In this document: positions 61,810 to 64,000 of the stretch, one piece after another
How positions within the stretch are numbered: position 1 is the first letter of the stretch
Layout of the letters: every line of letters starts with the position of its first letter
Origin: Planctomonas deserti
Lineage (GTDB): Bacteria; Actinomycetota; Actinomycetes; Actinomycetales; Microbacteriaceae
NCBI RefSeq assembly: GCF_003067705.1
Contig: NZ_QANL01000002.1
Coordinates: 186,001 to 250,000, forward strand
Length of the DNA: 64,000 nt
Direction of reading: 5' to 3'
Made by a program: the position numbers and the translations under genes
Notes under the pieces: model-generated
Database searches by the model: none
What the model saw: only the letters and a program-made list of their open reading frames with translations
What the model was told of the DNA's origin: nothing

Positions 61810-63863
61810 CCGAGGCGATCACGCTTGACGAGATCGACGGGACCGCATCCTTGGTGTTCGAGGGCTACGTCGTCCGCAAGGATCTCGCGCAACAGTTCAA
61901 GGGGGCGTATCCCGTCCCGACTTACGTGGGCGAGTTCCTCATCGGCCGTTACTGCGCCACGACTGATCCCGAGGAGATCGAAGAGGGGCTCCAGGTCGTG
62001 CGACGGCTTCTCGCTGACCGCACCGTTCGGGCAGGCGAAGAGGAGCTGTTCAAGTCGCGTGCCCGCGAGCGCATGACCGTCAAGCTCATCGACCTCGTCA
62101 AGGCCCGACTCGATGCGAAGTCGAACGCCTACGTCGCCGAGCTGCCGAGCCTGGGGCTCCGTGACGTGCGCATCGATGACGCCGTCGTGCGCGACAACGA
62201 GCGCATGCTCACCGGCGGCTTCTACGCCGAGGTCGACTTGTTCTACGACGCCGCAATCGCGGAGGAGAACAACGGCAAGCCCTTCGCCATCGGGTCGCTG
62301 CGCCCCATCCAGCTCTCAACCCGCGACTCGCTCTCACGGCTGGCCGAAGGCCGCTCACGGTTCACGACGGAGCAGTGGAAGCACCTACTGCTCCGGTCGG
62401 TGGGCTTCGAGCCCGCACAGCTCAGCGAGCGAGAGCAGGACGTCCTGCTGTTGCGCATGGTCCCGTTCGTGCAGCGGAACTTCAACATGGTCGAGCTGGG
62501 ACCGCGCGGCACTGGCAAGTCGCATCTGTTCCAGCAGATCTCGCCCTACGCGCACCTAATCTCGGGCGGCAAGGCCACCGTCGCCCGGATGTTCGTCAAC
62601 AACGCCACCGGCCAGCGCGGTCTAGTCGCCCAATACGACGTAGTCTGCTTCGACGAGGTGTCGGGCGTCTCCTTCGACCAGAAGGACGGCGTCAACATCA
62701 TGAAGGGCTATATGGAGTCGGGCGAGTTCTCCCGCGGCCGTGAGTCCATCCGCGCCGACGGATCGATAGTGCTCGTCGGCAATTTCGACGTCGACGTGGC
62801 CCACCAGCAGCGCATCGGTCACCTGCTGTCGCCGCTACCGCCGGAGATGCGCGACGACACTGCGTTCATGGACCGTATCCACGCCTACCTGCCAGGCTGG
62901 GATGTCCCGAAGCTCAATCCGACATACTTTACACATCACTTCGGTCTCGTCAGCGACTTCCTCTCCGAATGCTGGTCGCGACTGCGCGACCAGTCACGCC
63001 TCACCGCAATCCAGGGGCGCGTGAACTACTCGGACGCGCTGTCAGGTCGTGACCTGTCGGCGGTGAACAAGACCGTCGACGGGCTGCTCAAGCTCCTGTA
63101 CCCGGACGCCGAATCGTCGATCGCTGATGAGGACCTGGAATGGGCGGTGCGCATCGCCCTGGAATGCCGTCGCCGTGTCAAGGAGCAGCAGCGCCGGATC
63201 GGGGCAGCCGAGTTCCGCAACACGCAGTTCGGCTACCGGCTCGGCGAGGGAGTCGAGCAGTTCGTCTCCACGCCCGAACTGGCAAGCCCCGACTCGATCG
63301 GCCTCGATCCGCTTCCGCCCGGCCAGGTGTGGGCGATCTCCGAGGGTAGCGGCGATGTCGGCCCGGGCCTCTACAGGATCGAGGCAGCGGATACGCCGGG
63401 ATCGGGTGCACGTGGATTGCTCAATCAGGCAGCGCCCGCGACTTTACGCGAGAGCTTTAAGGTTGCCGAACAGAATCTGATCGCCCAAGCGCGCCAGCTC
63501 GTCGGGGATCGCGACCCGCGGGAGCACAACCTCACTGCTCAGATCCGGGCGCTCGACACCGCAAAAACGGGTGCTGGACTCGGACTGCCAATCCTGCTTG
63601 CACTCGCTTCCTCGATGCTGCAGCGGTCAACAAGGGGAGGGTTGATCGCGGTCGGAAACCTATCGCTGGGCGGCGGAGTCGAGACCGTGCTGAATGCTGC
63701 GGCGCTCGCCGAGCACGCCATGGAGAAAGGCGCGACTTCCCTCCTGCTGCCCGTGTCCACGCGCCGCCAACTTCTTGACATCAGCGACGAGGTCGCCACG
63801 AGAGTTTCCTTCATTTTCTACAGCGACGCTCAGGACGCTCTCGTGAAGGCTCTTGACGAATGA
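61806..63863 (+). CDS. brxL: BREX protein BrxL, AAA+/Lon-like
   Basis: GTG 61806 overlaps the pglZ stop as GTGA and gives 685 aa (VTEAITLDEIDGTASLVFEG); a longer frame to 61737 is a shadow. Walker A is in LGPRGTGKSHLFQQISPY (about 230-247) and Walker B in DVVCFDEVSGVSFDQ. NFDVDV with HAYLPGWDVPK follows, and a Lon-like C-terminal domain carries NLSLGGGVETVLNAAALAEH. The usual Lon catalytic serine context (PSAG) is not visible; TGAGLGLP stands in its place, so proteolysis is doubtful. BrxL is the type 1 hallmark and acts as a DNA-binding AAA+ ring. Last gene of the operon. Confidence 0.93.
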   Translation: MTEAITLDEIDGTASLVFEGYVVRKDLAQQFKGAYPVPTYVGEFLIGRYCATTDPEEIEEGLQVVRRLLADRTVRAGEEELFKSRARERMTVKLIDLVKARLDAKSNAYVAELPSLGLRDVRIDDAVVRDNERMLTGGFYAEVDLFYDAAIAEENNGKPFAIGSLRPIQLSTRDSLSRLAEGRSRFTTEQWKHLLLRSVGFEPAQLSEREQDVLLLRMVPFVQRNFNMVELGPRGTGKSHLFQQISPYAHLISGGKATVARMFVNNATGQRGLVAQYDVVCFDEVSGVSFDQKDGVNIMKGYMESGEFSRGRESIRADGSIVLVGNFDVDVAHQQRIGHLLSPLPPEMRDDTAFMDRIHAYLPGWDVPKLNPTYFTHHFGLVSDFLSECWSRLRDQSRLTAIQGRVNYSDALSGRDLSAVNKTVDGLLKLLYPDAESSIADEDLEWAVRIALECRRRVKEQQRRIGAAEFRNTQFGYRLGEGVEQFVSTPELASPDSIGLDPLPPGQVWAISEGSGDVGPGLYRIEAADTPGSGARGLLNQAAPATLRESFKVAEQNLIAQARQLVGDRDPREHNLTAQIRALDTAKTGAGLGLPILLALASSMLQRSTRGGLIAVGNLSLGGGVETVLNAAALAEHAMEKGATSLLLPVSTRRQLLDISDEVATRVSFIFYSDAQDALVKALDE

Positions 63864-64000
63864 ACGAGCACCTTCTTGTGGCCGTGCGGTTCTGATCCGC
63901 AAAAGCGGCAGGAATGAAAAGGCTGGGCGATTCTGCACGAGCTTGTGCCGTTTGAGCCGCTAAATTTCACCATTACCCGGTCGAGGCTTCCGTCGACCTC
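63864..64000. other. Window end after brxL, no gene seen
   Basis: The last 137 bp contain no supported gene and no clear terminator hairpin. Confidence 0.5.

Larger units (their letters stand above)
26713..64000. mobile_element. Genomic island integrated at tRNA-Gln, right end outside the window
   Basis: Seen: a tRNA gene followed by excisionase- and integrase-type genes, a MobF relaxase, several pseudogenes, defence genes, mixed base composition with lower-GC tracts (about 29.7-33 kb), and absence of the REP-like palindrome found throughout the left half. Inference: an integrative mobilisable or conjugative element that has decayed. No second copy of the tRNA 3' end was noticed, so the right boundary is probably beyond 64000. 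Confidence 0.75.

Noticed and set aside
1-64000. CRISPR arrays
   Set aside because: Repeats found are short palindromes without regular spacers, and no cas gene was recognised.
26713-64000. Second copy of the tRNA-Gln 3' end marking the right island border
   Set aside because: None was noticed by eye; the border is probably outside the window.
26713-64000. Prophage
   Set aside because: No capsid, terminase, portal or tail genes were recognised; the relaxase points to a conjugative-type element.

Overview
The window is high-GC DNA with GTG starts, 4-nt start/stop overlaps, a DUF222-HNH protein, an actinobacterial-type SerA and a SigB/SigF-like sigma factor. This points to an actinobacterium, most likely Microbacteriaceae (inference; genus not assigned). 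It has two contrasting halves joined at a tRNA-Gln gene.

Chromosomal half (1-26.7 kb). Positions 1-7.7 kb hold a sugar-nucleotide and glycosyltransferase cluster: an SDR (cut by the window edge), a fused HldE-like heptose kinase/nucleotidyltransferase, a GmhA-like isomerase, two GT4-like transferases, two GT9 (heptosyltransferase-like) genes and a GmhB-like phosphatase. Together these are a nearly complete set for making and transferring a nucleotide-activated heptose in what should be a monoderm. After an HNH protein and a sigma factor comes a branched-chain amino acid region: a histidine phosphatase coupled to ilvD, ilvB-ilvN-ilvC, serA, leuB and ilvE. It is followed by an FAH-family enzyme, a lipoprotein, gltX and a thioredoxin-reductase-like flavoprotein. 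A 27-bp imperfect palindrome recurs at least twelve times in the intergenic gaps of this half.

Island half (26.7-64 kb). Next to tRNA-Gln(CTG) sit an excisionase-like gene and a tyrosine integrase broken by a frameshift. A mosaic of accessory genes, gene remnants and long near-empty stretches follows. It contains a uracil-DNA-glycosylase-like pseudogene; a nucleotidyltransferase overlapping a DUF262 gene; a convergent two-TM/NUDIX-like protein; a zinc-ribbon plus PD-(D/E)XK protein; a 7-TM protein coupled to an alpha/beta hydrolase; a 1659-aa P-loop protein of Avs/STAND-like layout; and a MobF relaxase whose C-terminus is frameshifted, followed by a decayed small membrane-protein gene. The window ends with a complete type 1 BREX operon, brxA-brxB-brxC-pglX-pglZ-brxL, with every junction overlapping or within 2 nt.

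Reading of the whole: a tRNA-integrated conjugative-type element has lost its mobility functions (integrase and relaxase both frameshifted) while keeping intact defence genes. BREX is a known system. The least described parts are the nucleotidyltransferase-DUF262 pair with its two-TM/NUDIX neighbour, the zinc-ribbon nuclease-like protein and the large P-loop protein. No CRISPR array, rRNA gene or insertion sequence was recognised.
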